From NCBI RefSeq assembly GCF_014489635.1, contig NZ_CP060828.1, forward strand, positions 9,226,001-9,290,000: 64,000 nucleotides of DNA. The letters run 5' to 3'. The position numbers were made by a program, and so were the translations under genes. The notes below the pieces were generated by a model, which saw only the letters and a program-made list of their open reading frames with translations, made no database searches and had not been told where the DNA came from. Every line of letters begins with the position of its first letter. The stretch's first letter is position 1. The stretch is from Streptomyces roseirectus. GTDB taxonomy: Bacteria > Actinomycetota > Actinomycetes > Streptomycetales > Streptomycetaceae. This document shows positions 8,327 through 16,075 of this stretch, one piece after another.

Positions 8327-9844
8327 TCAGGTCTGGCCCTTGCACATGCGCAGGAGTTCCAGGGCCAGCCGGGTTCCGTCAGGCCCGAGGCGGTGGTGGA
8401 AACGCTCGATCACCTCCCGCTCCCGCGCCGGGTCGGTGCGGGACAGCGAGCCCTCCTGCCGGGAGAGGCGAATGCCGTGGCTGACGCCTTCCCGGGCCGT
8501 GACCAGGCCCATCAGATCGTCGTCCAGGGCGTCGATCAGCGCCCGTTGCCGCACGATCTGCGAGGTCGTCCGGCGCCTGCCGCTGGGCCGCGCAGGTGGT
8601 GGCGAGGCATGTTCCCCGGATCCGCGCCGCCAGTCCTCGGCCGCTTCCAGCAGGGCGTCCACGTCCCTCGGCGTGTTGTAGAGGTGGCAGCTGACCCGGA
8701 CACCTCCCACGCCGGAGACGAACCGCACGCTCACGGCGACGCCTGCCGCGAGCAGCCACCGCATCAGCGACTCGTCGGCGCGCGGGTTTCCGGTGCTGAA
8801 GGTGACGATCGCGGACCGGTGCCGGACGCCACGCGGGCCGACGACGGTGAGCTTCAGCCGGTCCAGCCCTTGGAGCAGGTGCTCCGTGAGGGTCAGGACG
8901 TGGCTCTCGATACGCTGCGGCCGCAGTTCGAGGAACAGGGACAGCGCCGCCGAAAGTCCCACGGCGCCCGGATAGTTGCCGGTCCCGCCCGTCTCCCACG
9001 CGTACGCGTCCTCGGTGAACTCGTAGTCCCGCAACGGCGTGAGGTCCGTGCGCAGAAACGCCTCGCCCCAGGTCGGGGCCGGCGGTATCGCCGCGAAGAA
9101 GCCCGCGACGGGCCGGCGCAACCGTGGTCTCGCCCTCGGCGCGAGATAGAGGAAACCGGTACCGAAAGGCGAGCACAGCCACTTGTGCCCACCGCACACC
9201 AGGATGTCGACGGGGGTGTCCCGGACGCTGAACGGGAGCGCACCCAGGTGCTGTGCCGCGTCGACGACGAGCCAGACGCCCCGCTGCCGGCACAGCTCCG
9301 AGAGGGCCGCGAGATCGGCCCGGAAGCCGTTGGTCCACTGCACCGAGCTGAGTGCCAGCACCTTCACGGCCGGGGTCAGTCTGTCCCGGACCGCGTCCAC
9401 GGAGAAGGCACCCGAGGCGTCGTGCGGCACGGTCCGCGCCGTGACACCGCGTTCCTTCAGCTGCCGCCACGCCACTCCCATCTGGATGAACTCCAGGTCG
9501 GGGAAGAGGACTTCGTCCCCCGCTTCGAGCGGCAACGACTCCACCGCGATCTTGAGCCCGTGGGTCGCGCTCTCCACCAGCGCGATGTCACTCGGACGTG
9601 CCCCGATGAGCCGGGCCGCCAAGGGGCGTGCCGCCGCTCTCAGGTCGTTCAGCCGGCCGTGTGCGGCGGTTCCCGACTCGGCCGCGAGGTACTGCATGCC
9701 CTGCACCAGCTCCGTCACCGCCCGCAGCGCGCGCACGGGGGCCACGCCGATGCAGGCGCTGTCCAGATACACCTTGCGGGCGAGGGCTGGGAACTCCCGT
9801 TCCACACAGGTACGGAAGTCACATGAAACATGTTCGTAAGACAT
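8327..9844 (-). CDS. Class V aminotransferase fused to AroQ-type chorismate mutase
   Basis: This 505-residue protein has two domains. Residues 1 to about 400 form a PLP-dependent class V aminotransferase/cysteine-desulfurase-like fold: YLDSACIG opens it, VVDAAQHLGALP supplies the cofactor-ring Asp and Gln, and GGHKW near residue 220 carries the Schiff-base lysine. Residues from about 425 to the end resemble a type II (AroQ) chorismate mutase: RALIDALDDDLMGLVTAR, then RTDPAREREVIERF, then LALELLRMC. This matches the three-helix pattern and the conserved D-x-x-RE of actinomycete chorismate mutases. The ATG at 9844 has an AGAGG site; longer in-frame starts lack one. It is the first gene of the operon and probably channels chorismate or prephenate chemistry into an amino transfer. 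That role is inference. Confidence 0.85.
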   Translation of the reverse strand: MSYEHVSCDFRTCVEREFPALARKVYLDSACIGVAPVRALRAVTELVQGMQYLAAESGTAAHGRLNDLRAAARPLAARLIGARPSDIALVESATHGLKIAVESLPLEAGDEVLFPDLEFIQMGVAWRQLKERGVTARTVPHDASGAFSVDAVRDRLTPAVKVLALSSVQWTNGFRADLAALSELCRQRGVWLVVDAAQHLGALPFSVRDTPVDILVCGGHKWLCSPFGTGFLYLAPRARPRLRRPVAGFFAAIPPAPTWGEAFLRTDLTPLRDYEFTEDAYAWETGGTGNYPGAVGLSAALSLFLELRPQRIESHVLTLTEHLLQGLDRLKLTVVGPRGVRHRSAIVTFSTGNPRADESLMRWLLAAGVAVSVRFVSGVGGVRVSCHLYNTPRDVDALLEAAEDWRRGSGEHASPPPARPSGRRRTTSQIVRQRALIDALDDDLMGLVTAREGVSHGIRLSRQEGSLSRTDPAREREVIERFHHRLGPDGTRLALELLRMCKGQT

Positions 9845-10166
9845 GTGAATCACCTCTTTAAAGTGATTTCGTCTCCTCGCCCGGGCACTCAAGTGCACCG
9901 GATGAATCCGGACCACCTCAAGGGCGTACGACGCGACGATCGGTGCGCGGGCCGGGCATGAGTGGCGCACATGTAGTCATGCGATGAAATGAATGAAGGA
10001 TGCCCATGCACCCTCATGGCGTCCGCCGGTCGGGAAACGTTTTTCCGGTGAACGCGTACCGCCGTACGGGTGAGGGTGGTCGCCTCTCGCGCCAGGGTGT
10101 ACGCCGTCCGCGTGATTCTGGGGTCATTCGTCCTCGTGCTCGTTCCCCCGGTTCAGGAGTCAGGCG
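9845..10166 (+). promoter_or_regulatory. Divergent intergenic region between aminotransferase and lyase genes
   Basis: About 320 bases separate the divergently transcribed operon (leftward from 9844) and the lyase gene (rightward from 10167). No convincing gene lies inside. The half next to 9844 contains the ribosome site and a less GC-rich stretch with TTTAAAGTGATTT. The half next to 10167 contains AGGAG eight bases before the TTG start. Both transcription units must be controlled here, which suggests co-regulation. No operator palindrome stood out. Confidence 0.5.
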
Positions 10167-11054
10167 TTGACCTACGGCACCCAGTTGCGCGAGCGGATCG
10201 CGCGCCCCGGCACCACTCCCCTCATCGGCGTGTACGACATGTACTCGGCGTCGATCACCGCGGAACACTACGACGGCATGTTCGTCTCGGGGTTCGGCTT
10301 CGCCGCCTCCCACTACGGGCTGCCCGACATCGGCTTCATCGCCTGGCCCGACATGATCGCCTTCGTCCAGCGCCTGCGCGGCGCGTTCCCCCGGCACGAC
10401 CTGCTCGTCGACATCGACGACGGATACGTCGACCCCGAGGTCGCCTGCCACGTCGTCGAAGCCCTCGAACGGACCGGCGCCTCGGGCGTCGTCCTGGAGG
10501 ACCAGAAGCGTCCGCGCCGGTGCGGGCACGCGGACGGCAAACAGGTGTTGCCGCTGGAGGAGTACCTGGCCAAGCTGGAGATGGTCCTGGCGACCCGCCG
10601 CGACCTGGTCGTCGTGGCCCGCACCGACGCCACCGACGAGGACGACATCCTGCACCGGGCGCGCCGGCTCGCGGCCACGGACGCCGACGTCGTCCTCGTC
10701 GACGGCGTGCGCAGCGTCGAGTGGATCCACCGCATCCGCGAGGCCGTCGGCGACAAACCGCTTCTCTTCAACCAGATCGCGGGCGGCAAGTCGCCCCGCC
10801 TCTCCCTGAACGAACTGAGTGACCTCGGCGTGCAGGTGGCCATCTACAGCACCCCCTGCCTGTTCGCCGCGCACGAGGCGATGCACTCCGCGCTCACCGG
10901 TCTCAAACAGACGGACGGCCGACTGCCCGAGGTCGACACCCGAAACGGCGTCGGCGTCCGCTCGGCCACCCGGTTGCTGGAGAGGAACGTCGCCCGGCTG
11001 CGTCGGTCTCCGGGCACCGTCACGCCACAGACTCCGGCGGGCCCGTACGGGTGA
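10167..11054 (+). CDS. Isocitrate lyase/PEP mutase family protein
   Basis: A 295-residue member of the ICL/PEP mutase superfamily (alpha/beta barrel, usually Mg-dependent). Metal and substrate residues are in VDIDDGYVDP. The lyase signature is in EDQKRPRRCGH near residue 115-125, and VVARTDA and FNQIAGG follow. A cysteine in RCGH at the site where phosphonate PEP mutases carry an EDKxxxxxNS motif points to a C-C bond lyase rather than a P-C bond-forming mutase. The TTG start is preceded by AGGAG. It is divergent from the aminotransferase/ligase operon and shares its promoter region, so a common pathway is likely. Confidence 0.85.
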   Translation: MTYGTQLRERIARPGTTPLIGVYDMYSASITAEHYDGMFVSGFGFAASHYGLPDIGFIAWPDMIAFVQRLRGAFPRHDLLVDIDDGYVDPEVACHVVEALERTGASGVVLEDQKRPRRCGHADGKQVLPLEEYLAKLEMVLATRRDLVVVARTDATDEDDILHRARRLAATDADVVLVDGVRSVEWIHRIREAVGDKPLLFNQIAGGKSPRLSLNELSDLGVQVAIYSTPCLFAAHEAMHSALTGLKQTDGRLPEVDTRNGVGVRSATRLLERNVARLRRSPGTVTPQTPAGPYG

Positions 11055-12126
11055 AGCCGGAAGAGGGGGAAGGGGCGTGCTGCGCCGGCGGCGTGCACCC
11101 CGGCCGTCGTACCCGGCGCACGCCGCATGTCGATCGACGGCCTCAGAGACGTTGCTGACCTGGGGGCGGGCCCGAGCGTCTGCACCCCGGCGGTGCCCCT
11201 GACCGTCGTCTTGCCGACGGCGGAGTCCGGCGAACTCGTCGCTCGTCTTCGTCGCCGAACCCGGCCTCGCGCATGGGGGAGCATACTCATGGACGACGCC
11301 GTGCTGACCGTGCTCCAGGAGTCCGCCGCAGCGGAGCCCGGCCGCCACCGCCACCGCCCGCAGGCCGGGCCATCTGCCCGGTGGCGGACGAGGTACCGAG
11401 CAGGAGCGTCTGGGACAGGTCGATGGCATGGATGTCCTGGGCGGCGAAGAGGCTGGCCTCCAGGGGCATCTCCGGACCGAAGCTGACCGCGCTCCGTGCG
11501 TGCCCACGGCCAGCGTCTGGGGGCACTCCACCGCCGTGACCCGTCGACCAGCTCGGCGATACGCCCGATCAGCGCGGCCGCCTTCAGCGTAAGCCGCACG
11601 GTGACCTTCGGTGAACCGGGCGACGGCGAGGTACCGCGCCATACCGAGGACATCGTGCCGTCGGCCACCTGGCGAACTGGTAACCGGACGCGCGCCACAT
11701 GCCGCTCACCGCCGCCAGGGAGGCGGTGAGCACCTGCTCGCTGCCGTCGGCCGACACCTGCGCTCGTCCCTTCCGCCGCCTACGGCGGCGTCTTCGCCGG
11801 GGCCTGTTGCCCGCCCTGCGGATGCCCGTACAGCGCCGGCCAGAACGCCAGCACTCCGCCGACCCTCCGGCCCGGCCGCCGCAATCACGCGGTCTGCTGG
11901 ACGACGAATCGCGAGCGGTACGCGGAACCTTGGCGATGTCCCGGTTCGCCAGGAGATCCACGTGGGGAATCCTGCGCGCTCGTCGGTTCGCGCACCGTCG
12001 GACGTGTCCCGACCGCAACCTTGCGTCGAGCCGTTGGAGCACAACTTGCTCAGCTGGGCGGGGTGTTGAGCGGGTGCGTGCTACGTTCCGGAAACCGGGA
12101 CACTCCATCACGGGACGAGGATCCTG
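11055..12126. other. About 1.07 kb without a supportable gene
   Basis: Between the lyase gene and the NUDIX gene no reading frame gives a convincing protein. On the minus strand, pieces such as LTLKAAALIGRIAELVDG and SFGPEMPLEASLFAAQDIHAIDL look protein-like. They sit in three different frames between about 11350 and 11620, as expected of a decayed gene. I could not assign a family. A weak hairpin lies at the left end. The rest shows nothing I can name. Confidence 0.4.
11081..11120 (+). terminator. Weak hairpin after the lyase gene
   Basis: TGCGCCGG at 11081-11088 pairs perfectly with CCGGCGCA at 11113-11120. It lies 27 bases after the lyase stop. The loop is long (24 bases) and there is no T-run, so termination is only possible. 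Confidence 0.3.
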
Positions 12127-12594
12127 ATGACGTACACCCCGCCTCTTTGGCCCGTGTCGGTGAAGGGCGTCGCTCTCGACGGCTGTGGCCGTGTTCTGCT
12201 GCTGAAGAACGAACGCGAGGAGTGGGAACTGCCGGGAGGCCGTCTGGAGACCGGTGCCCCGGACGGGAACGGCTCTCCCGATGCCGGCCCGGAGGCGGCC
12301 TTGGAGCGGGAGTTCCGGGAGGAGACCGGCTGGGAGGTGAAGGCCGGGCCGCTGGTCGAGGGAGGGGTGTGGATCTACGAGCCCGTCCCCGGCCGCAGAG
12401 TCCTCATCGTCACCTACGGCTGCACCATCCTCACTCCCGACAGTCCCCCGGTCGTAAGTCACGAGCACAAGGAGATCGGCCTGTTCACCGGGCAGGAGGT
12501 CGCGGGGCTCACCATGCCCGAGGGCTACAAGCGGTCGATCACCGCCTGGTTGGGCCGGATCCCTGCGAATCTCGACGACTACGAGCGGCTGTAG
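12127..12594 (+). CDS. NUDIX hydrolase
   Basis: A 155-residue NUDIX-fold hydrolase, which would cleave a nucleoside diphosphate linked to another moiety. The NUDIX box is recognisable: ELPGGRLETG, then EREFREETGW, giving the G...E...REFxEExGW pattern with the metal-binding glutamates. Unusually, about a dozen extra residues rich in Gly, Asp and Pro (APDGNGSPDAGPEA) lie inside the box between the GRLE and REFREE parts. The ATG at 12127 is preceded by an acceptable GAGGATCCTG site. It stands alone, upstream of the DUF397 series on the opposite strand. The substrate cannot be predicted. Confidence 0.85.
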   Translation: MTYTPPLWPVSVKGVALDGCGRVLLLKNEREEWELPGGRLETGAPDGNGSPDAGPEAALEREFREETGWEVKAGPLVEGGVWIYEPVPGRRVLIVTYGCTILTPDSPPVVSHEHKEIGLFTGQEVAGLTMPEGYKRSITAWLGRIPANLDDYERL

Positions 12595-12709
12595 GGGAGC
12601 CGGTGAGGTGGGGAGCCGACCGCGTTCTGCCGTGTGATCAGCAGCGGGGACGCTCCGAGTGCGCCGACGGCGGCCCTCGCTCGGAGGACCGCCGTGGTGA
12701 CCGGCTGTG

Positions 12710-12895
12710 TCAGATGGTGAGGCCCTGAACGAACGCTGCGAACGCGGGGCTGTCCACCAGGATCGCGGGCCCGTGCTCGACCTTCGAGCCGCGCAGATCC
12801 GTGTGCCCTGAGAGGGCAGCGATCTCAAGGCAGTTGCCGCTGCTCTGGTCCGAGCAGGTCGACCTGAGCCAGGCCCACTCCGGTGCCGTGATCGC
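12710..12895 (-). pseudogene. DUF397 protein lacking a start codon
   Basis: This frame reads APEWAWLRSTCSDQSSGNCLEIAAL, split in my reading as WAWLRSTCSDQSSGNCLE and then AFAAFVQGLTI at the end. It fits the roughly 60-residue DUF397 domain. An in-frame TAG lies immediately upstream (12896-12898) and no ATG, GTG or TTG occurs before the domain, so it is probably a start-less remnant. The usual RDSK motif is replaced by RGSK. Confidence 0.6.
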
Positions 12896-12966
12896 CTAGG
12901 TGAGGATCTTGCTGGTGTGGTTGCCTGGACCACCGGGTTCACGTGAACTGCCCGGGCATCCCCGCT

Positions 12967-13194
12967 TCAGAGCGCGCCGGTGATGCCACCCTGTCGGAAC
13001 GCTGCCCACTCGTCTGCGGTGTAGCGCAGCGGTTCCTTGAGCGGGTTCTTGGAGTCGCGGATGGCGACGCCGCCACTGGGGAGGTCGGTGATCTCGACGC
13101 ATTGTTCGCCGCCGCTGCTGGCGGGGGACTTGCGCCATGTGGCGTGAGTCAGGTCAACGGCGTACAGGTCGGCTTTGGAGTCGGTGGTGCTCAC
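12967..13194 (-). CDS. DUF397 domain-containing protein
   Basis: A 75-residue protein with the complete DUF397 pattern: ATWRKSPASSGGEQCVEI, then GGVAIRDSKNP, then TADEWAAFRQGG. DUF397 proteins are small actinomycete proteins usually encoded beside XRE regulators of the DUF5753 type, such as the BldB-like/WhiJ-like systems. They are thought to act as partners of these regulators. Here no XRE gene is directly adjacent. The nearest is at 13980-14891, separated by two other DUF397 copies. Confidence 0.85.
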   Translation of the reverse strand: MSTTDSKADLYAVDLTHATWRKSPASSGGEQCVEITDLPSGGVAIRDSKNPLKEPLRYTADEWAAFRQGGITGAL

Positions 13195-13236
13195 TGGAGC
13201 CCTCTCTTGCAGTCGTCGGTGGCCATCAGTCGTATG

Positions 13237-13408
13237 TCAGCGCGGGAATCTGCCGGAGCCGGCAGCCTTCACGAAGGCCATCCACGATGAGTGAGGGACG
13301 GCAAGCGTGGCGCGCTCGGGAGACTTGGAGTCGCGGATCCTGACGGCAGCAGGGGAGAGAGCGGCTTCGACGTAACTCGGTCGCCGTGTCTGTGCGTTGG
13401 TCGGTCAT
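13237..13408 (-). pseudogene. DUF397 gene with frameshift
   Basis: The ATG at 13408 starts MTDQRTDTATELR. About 25 bases further the DUF397 sense passes into another frame, SYVEAALSPAAVRIRDSKSPE, and then SSWMAFVKAAGSG with a stop at 13237-13239. A single frame change near 13380 would restore a short DUF397 protein. As it stands the ATG frame encodes unrelated arginine-rich sequence. The cysteine-containing first third of the domain is also missing. Confidence 0.55.
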
Positions 13409-13624
13409 GGGTGACCTCGCGTTTGGGGTTCTCCAGGGATGGGTGTGTGCGGTTGGGGTGTCATGCTCTGCTCGGTCGTGAACAGGCTCTTGGAGGTGCT
13501 TCCCGCTGACGCGGGGTCGAGCCGCACGGAGGGCACCGGTGCGGAACGGCGCCGGTCGCGCAATCGGTGCCGTCTCCACGCTCGGGCCTGTCGTGGATCG
13601 GCAGTGCACGGCAGGCGTCATGGG

Positions 13625-13674
13625 CGAGGGCCCGTCTTGCGCGTTCCGTGTGGGGAACGGCAGACGGGCCCTCG
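13625..13674. terminator. Strong hairpin after the DUF397/XRE pair
   Basis: CGAGGGCCCGTCT at 13625-13637 pairs perfectly with AGACGGGCCCTCG at 13662-13674, with a second small stem (GTTCC/GGAAC) in the loop. It lies 16 bases beyond the stop of the DUF397 gene on the minus strand and probably ends that operon. There is no T-run, as is common in Streptomyces. Confidence 0.7.
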
Positions 13675-13689
13675 GGGGTGCGGGTGGCG

Positions 13690-13983
13690 TCAGGCGGTGA
13701 GGTCGTTCTGGCGCAGGGCGGTGATGAAGGTGGTCCAGGGGGCGGCGGTGACCACGAAGGCGGAGCCGTGGGGGAGTTTGGAGTCGCGGACGGCCATGGC
13801 GCTGGTCATCCTGCCGCCCTGGACGCACTCGCCGCCCTGGTTGTTGCTGTAGCTCGACGAGAACCAGTCGAGGGCCATCGCGCCGGTTATCCTTCCGCCC
13901 TGGACGCAGTTGCCGCCCTGGTTGTTGCTGTAGCTGGACGAGAACCAGTCGACGTTCAGGTCATCGGCTCGGATGGGCATCAA
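13690..13983 (-). CDS. DUF397 protein with internally duplicated first half
   Basis: A 97-residue DUF397 protein, longer than the usual 60-70. Residues 12-38 (DWFSSSYSNNQGGNCVQGG, then RITGAMAL) are repeated almost exactly as residues 39-65, followed by one copy of the second half (VRDSKLPHGSAFVV, then APWTTFITAL). The ATG overlaps the stop of the XRE regulator gene by four bases, so the two are translated together as a regulator/partner pair. The duplication may double a contact surface, or it may simply be a recent replication slip. Confidence 0.88.
   Translation of the reverse strand: MMPIRADDLNVDWFSSSYSNNQGGNCVQGGRITGAMALDWFSSSYSNNQGGECVQGGRMTSAMAVRDSKLPHGSAFVVTAAPWTTFITALRQNDLTA
13789..13950 (-). 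repeat. 81-bp tandem duplication inside the DUF397 gene
   Basis: Two adjacent 81-base units (13950-13870 and 13869-13789 on the minus strand) encode the same 27 residues with about three amino-acid changes (N/E, I/M, G/S). The high DNA identity and preserved frame indicate a recent in-frame duplication. Confidence 0.85.
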
Positions 13984-14891
13984 AACTCCTTGCTTGCTGC
14001 GTAGATCATGCTCAGGGACTCCTTGTACCCCGGAGCAAGTGCTTGGAGGTCGCTGAACGCGTCCCTGTACCTCTTCACGTCGTCCTCCCGCCGCGAGACA
14101 CCTGCGCTGGCGAGATTTTCGAGGTACACGATCGGCTTGAGGGCGACTGCCTTGAACTTCAGGACTGCGAAGGCGCCGTTCATTCCGGGATGGACCCCGA
14201 GGGTGAACGGCACGACCTGGATCTTGACATTCGGTTTGGAGGAGGCGAGGTCGGCCATGTGGAGGAGCTGTTCCTTCATGACCTGGGCGCTGCCGACCTT
14301 CCGGCGGAGCACCGCCTCGTTGACGATTGCGGTGTACTTTAGGGCACCCGTTTCCCGGTGCAGTACGTCCTGACGTGTTATGCGGACCGAGACTTGCTTT
14401 TCGATCTGCTCGGCGGCCAGTCCGGTGTGCGCCTGTTCGTAGATGGCGCGCACGTAGGCGTCGGTCTGGAGCAGGCCAGGGACGTACTCGCTCTCGTAGT
14501 TCTCCAGTTCCTCGGCCGTAGCTTCAAGCCCAAGGAACGCCTTGAAGGTCGGTGAGATGACGTCCCGGATGCCCTGGACCTGCCACCAGTCCTTCTTGGT
14601 CTTGGTGACCTTCGCGTACCCGATGAGCGTGTCCCGTTCCGTCGGCGTCGCGTCGTAGATCTGGCACAGAGCGATCACGTCCGCCGGTTCGACGGTCCCG
14701 TTCTCCCCGGTCTCCAGCCGAGTGAGCTTCGACGGCGGCCACGTGAGTGCACGGCAGACCTCAGAACCCTTCCTTCCCGCCCTCAGCCGAAGTCGGCGCA
14801 GCTCGTTGCTGAGCTGGAGTCGGCACAACGCGGGTGTCGCTGACTCCAGGGCCGGCATCGCGGAGTCGAACATCTCTGCATCCTCCTGCAT
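13980..14891 (-). CDS. XRE-family helix-turn-helix regulator with DUF5753
   Basis: A 303-residue regulator. Residues about 25-85 form an XRE-type helix-turn-helix (LSNELRRLRLRAGRKGSEVC, then WPPSKLTRLETGENG). The remainder is the DUF5753 sensor/dimerisation domain with the typical YVPGLLQTDAYVRAI and PFTLGVHPGMNGAF motifs. It is partnered with the overlapping DUF397 gene. The ATG at 14891 gives a longer N-terminus; a second ATG eight codons... further in (MFDSAMP) is also possible. Confidence 0.9.
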   Translation of the reverse strand: MQEDAEMFDSAMPALESATPALCRLQLSNELRRLRLRAGRKGSEVCRALTWPPSKLTRLETGENGTVEPADVIALCQIYDATPTERDTLIGYAKVTKTKKDWWQVQGIRDVISPTFKAFLGLEATAEELENYESEYVPGLLQTDAYVRAIYEQAHTGLAAEQIEKQVSVRITRQDVLHRETGALKYTAIVNEAVLRRKVGSAQVMKEQLLHMADLASSKPNVKIQVVPFTLGVHPGMNGAFAVLKFKAVALKPIVYLENLASAGVSRREDDVKRYRDAFSDLQALAPGYKESLSMIYAASKEF

Positions 14892-15209
14892 GGTCGTCCA
14901 CAGTCTGACGGCGAACGTTCGACCCGCGCAACGTGCATTTCACGAAACCGAGGAACGTTCGAGGTGTTGCTTCAACTCATTTCCCTGTGCACTGCTTTTG
15001 CTGGCAAAACGGTACATCAGAATTCTCTGTTTTGGCTTCCAGGGTGCCTCATCCACTGCCATCCTGATGTTCCGGCAGGCACTTCCCGCCTCCGAACTCG
15101 CCTTCATCCACGCTGTCTTGCCGCGGATGACGGCTGCCCTCCGCACCCTCCACGAAGCCGAGGCACCGCAATGCGTCACAGCACAACTCCCCACCGGGGA
15201 CGGACCGGT
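14892..15209. promoter_or_regulatory. Divergent intergenic region
   Basis: About 318 bases between the leftward XRE gene and the rightward hypothetical gene at 15210. It holds the promoters of both. It is less GC-rich than its surroundings between 14960 and 15060. I see no gene with a ribosome site. Confidence 0.4.
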
Positions 15210-15545
15210 GTGAACCGAGAACCTGTCCGGGCCGCGACGAACCGCAGACTTCTGCGGGTGTGCTTCTATGCCCCGCAAGGGTCGTTGGCGGGGGTGCGGT
15301 CCTTCGCGGTGGTGCAGGGTTGGCGGGCGGGGGAGTGGTACACGGACGAGTACCCCTGGAGTACCTGTGCGGCCCGGCCGGGGTGGGGGTTGGTGCGGCA
15401 GGCGGTGAAGTCGGGGTGGGTGGACGGTGTTGTGGTGCCGGCGCGTTGCGTGGTGAGTCCCAGTTGGAGCGAGTACGCGGAGCAACTGGCGTGGTTCGAG
15501 GAGCGGTTGGCGTTCATCGCTGTGGTGGCGGAGGGGTTGCGGTGA
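15210..15545 (+). CDS. Conserved actinomycete hypothetical protein
   Basis: A 111-residue protein of unknown function, containing VCFYAPQGSLAGVRSFAVVQ, GEWYTDEYPWSTC and GLVRQAVKSGWVDGVVVP. The style resembles a family common in Streptomyces that often precedes RsbW-like ATPase genes. The GTG at 15210 was chosen because upstream sequence has poor coding character; longer in-frame starts exist. Its stop overlaps the next GTG by four bases, so it is co-translated with the ATPase. No catalytic motif is apparent. Confidence 0.7.
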   Translation: MNREPVRAATNRRLLRVCFYAPQGSLAGVRSFAVVQGWRAGEWYTDEYPWSTCAARPGWGLVRQAVKSGWVDGVVVPARCVVSPSWSEYAEQLAWFEERLAFIAVVAEGLR

Positions 15546-16075
15546 GGGCGCGGATGCAGCCGGGTGCGGCTACCGGGCATGTGCTGGGGAAGTCCTTGAT
15601 GTTCGTCGGGATGGTGGGGCTGGTTGCGGTGCGGCGGCGGGGCTTGCGGCGTGCTTCCGGCGGGGTGTTCGAGGTCGAGGTCGCGGCGGAGCGTGGGTGT
15701 GTGCCGGGTGTGCGCCGTGGGGTGCGTGAGTGGCTGGAGCGTGGCGGGGGTGGTGTCGCGGTGGGTGAACTGGAGGTGGTGGTCTCGGAGTTGGTGACCA
15801 ATGCGGTGCTCTACAGCGGTGCGGGTTCGGTGGTGGTGGCGGGGCGGAGGTCGTGTGGGGTGGTGCGGTTGGAGGTGCGTGATGGGGGGCGGTTCGTGCC
15901 GCCGTGCGGTGAGCCGGATCTGCTGGCCACCGGTGGGCGGGGGCTGGTGCTGGTCGGTGCGCTGGTGGAGGGTTTGGGTGGGCGGTGGGGTTTCGTCGAC
16001 GGGGTCGGTGTGTGGGTCGAGGTCCCCCTGTCTGCGGCTGCGGACGGCGTCAACTCCCTGCGTGGGGAGGGGTGA
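15542..16075 (+). CDS. ATP-binding protein, anti-sigma RsbW-like kinase fold
   Basis: A 177-residue GHKL ATPase of the RsbW/SpoIIAB type. The N box is VVSELVTNAVLYS, with the Asn that binds Mg-ATP. The G1 box is EVRDGGRFVPP and the G2 region TGGRGLVLVGALVEG. Such proteins in Streptomyces act as anti-sigma or regulatory kinases. About 60 residues precede the fold, including a mildly hydrophobic segment. It sits in the middle of a three-gene overlapping set (15210-17067). Confidence 0.85.
   Translation: MRARMQPGAATGHVLGKSLMFVGMVGLVAVRRRGLRRASGGVFEVEVAAERGCVPGVRRGVREWLERGGGGVAVGELEVVVSELVTNAVLYSGAGSVVVAGRRSCGVVRLEVRDGGRFVPPCGEPDLLATGGRGLVLVGALVEGLGGRWGFVDGVGVWVEVPLSAAADGVNSLRGEG

Noticed and set aside
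10167..11054. Phosphonate biosynthesis (PEP mutase)
   Set aside because: The active-site loop has RCGH, typical of lyases, instead of the EDKxxxxxNS motif of PEP mutases, and no phosphonopyruvate decarboxylase is nearby.
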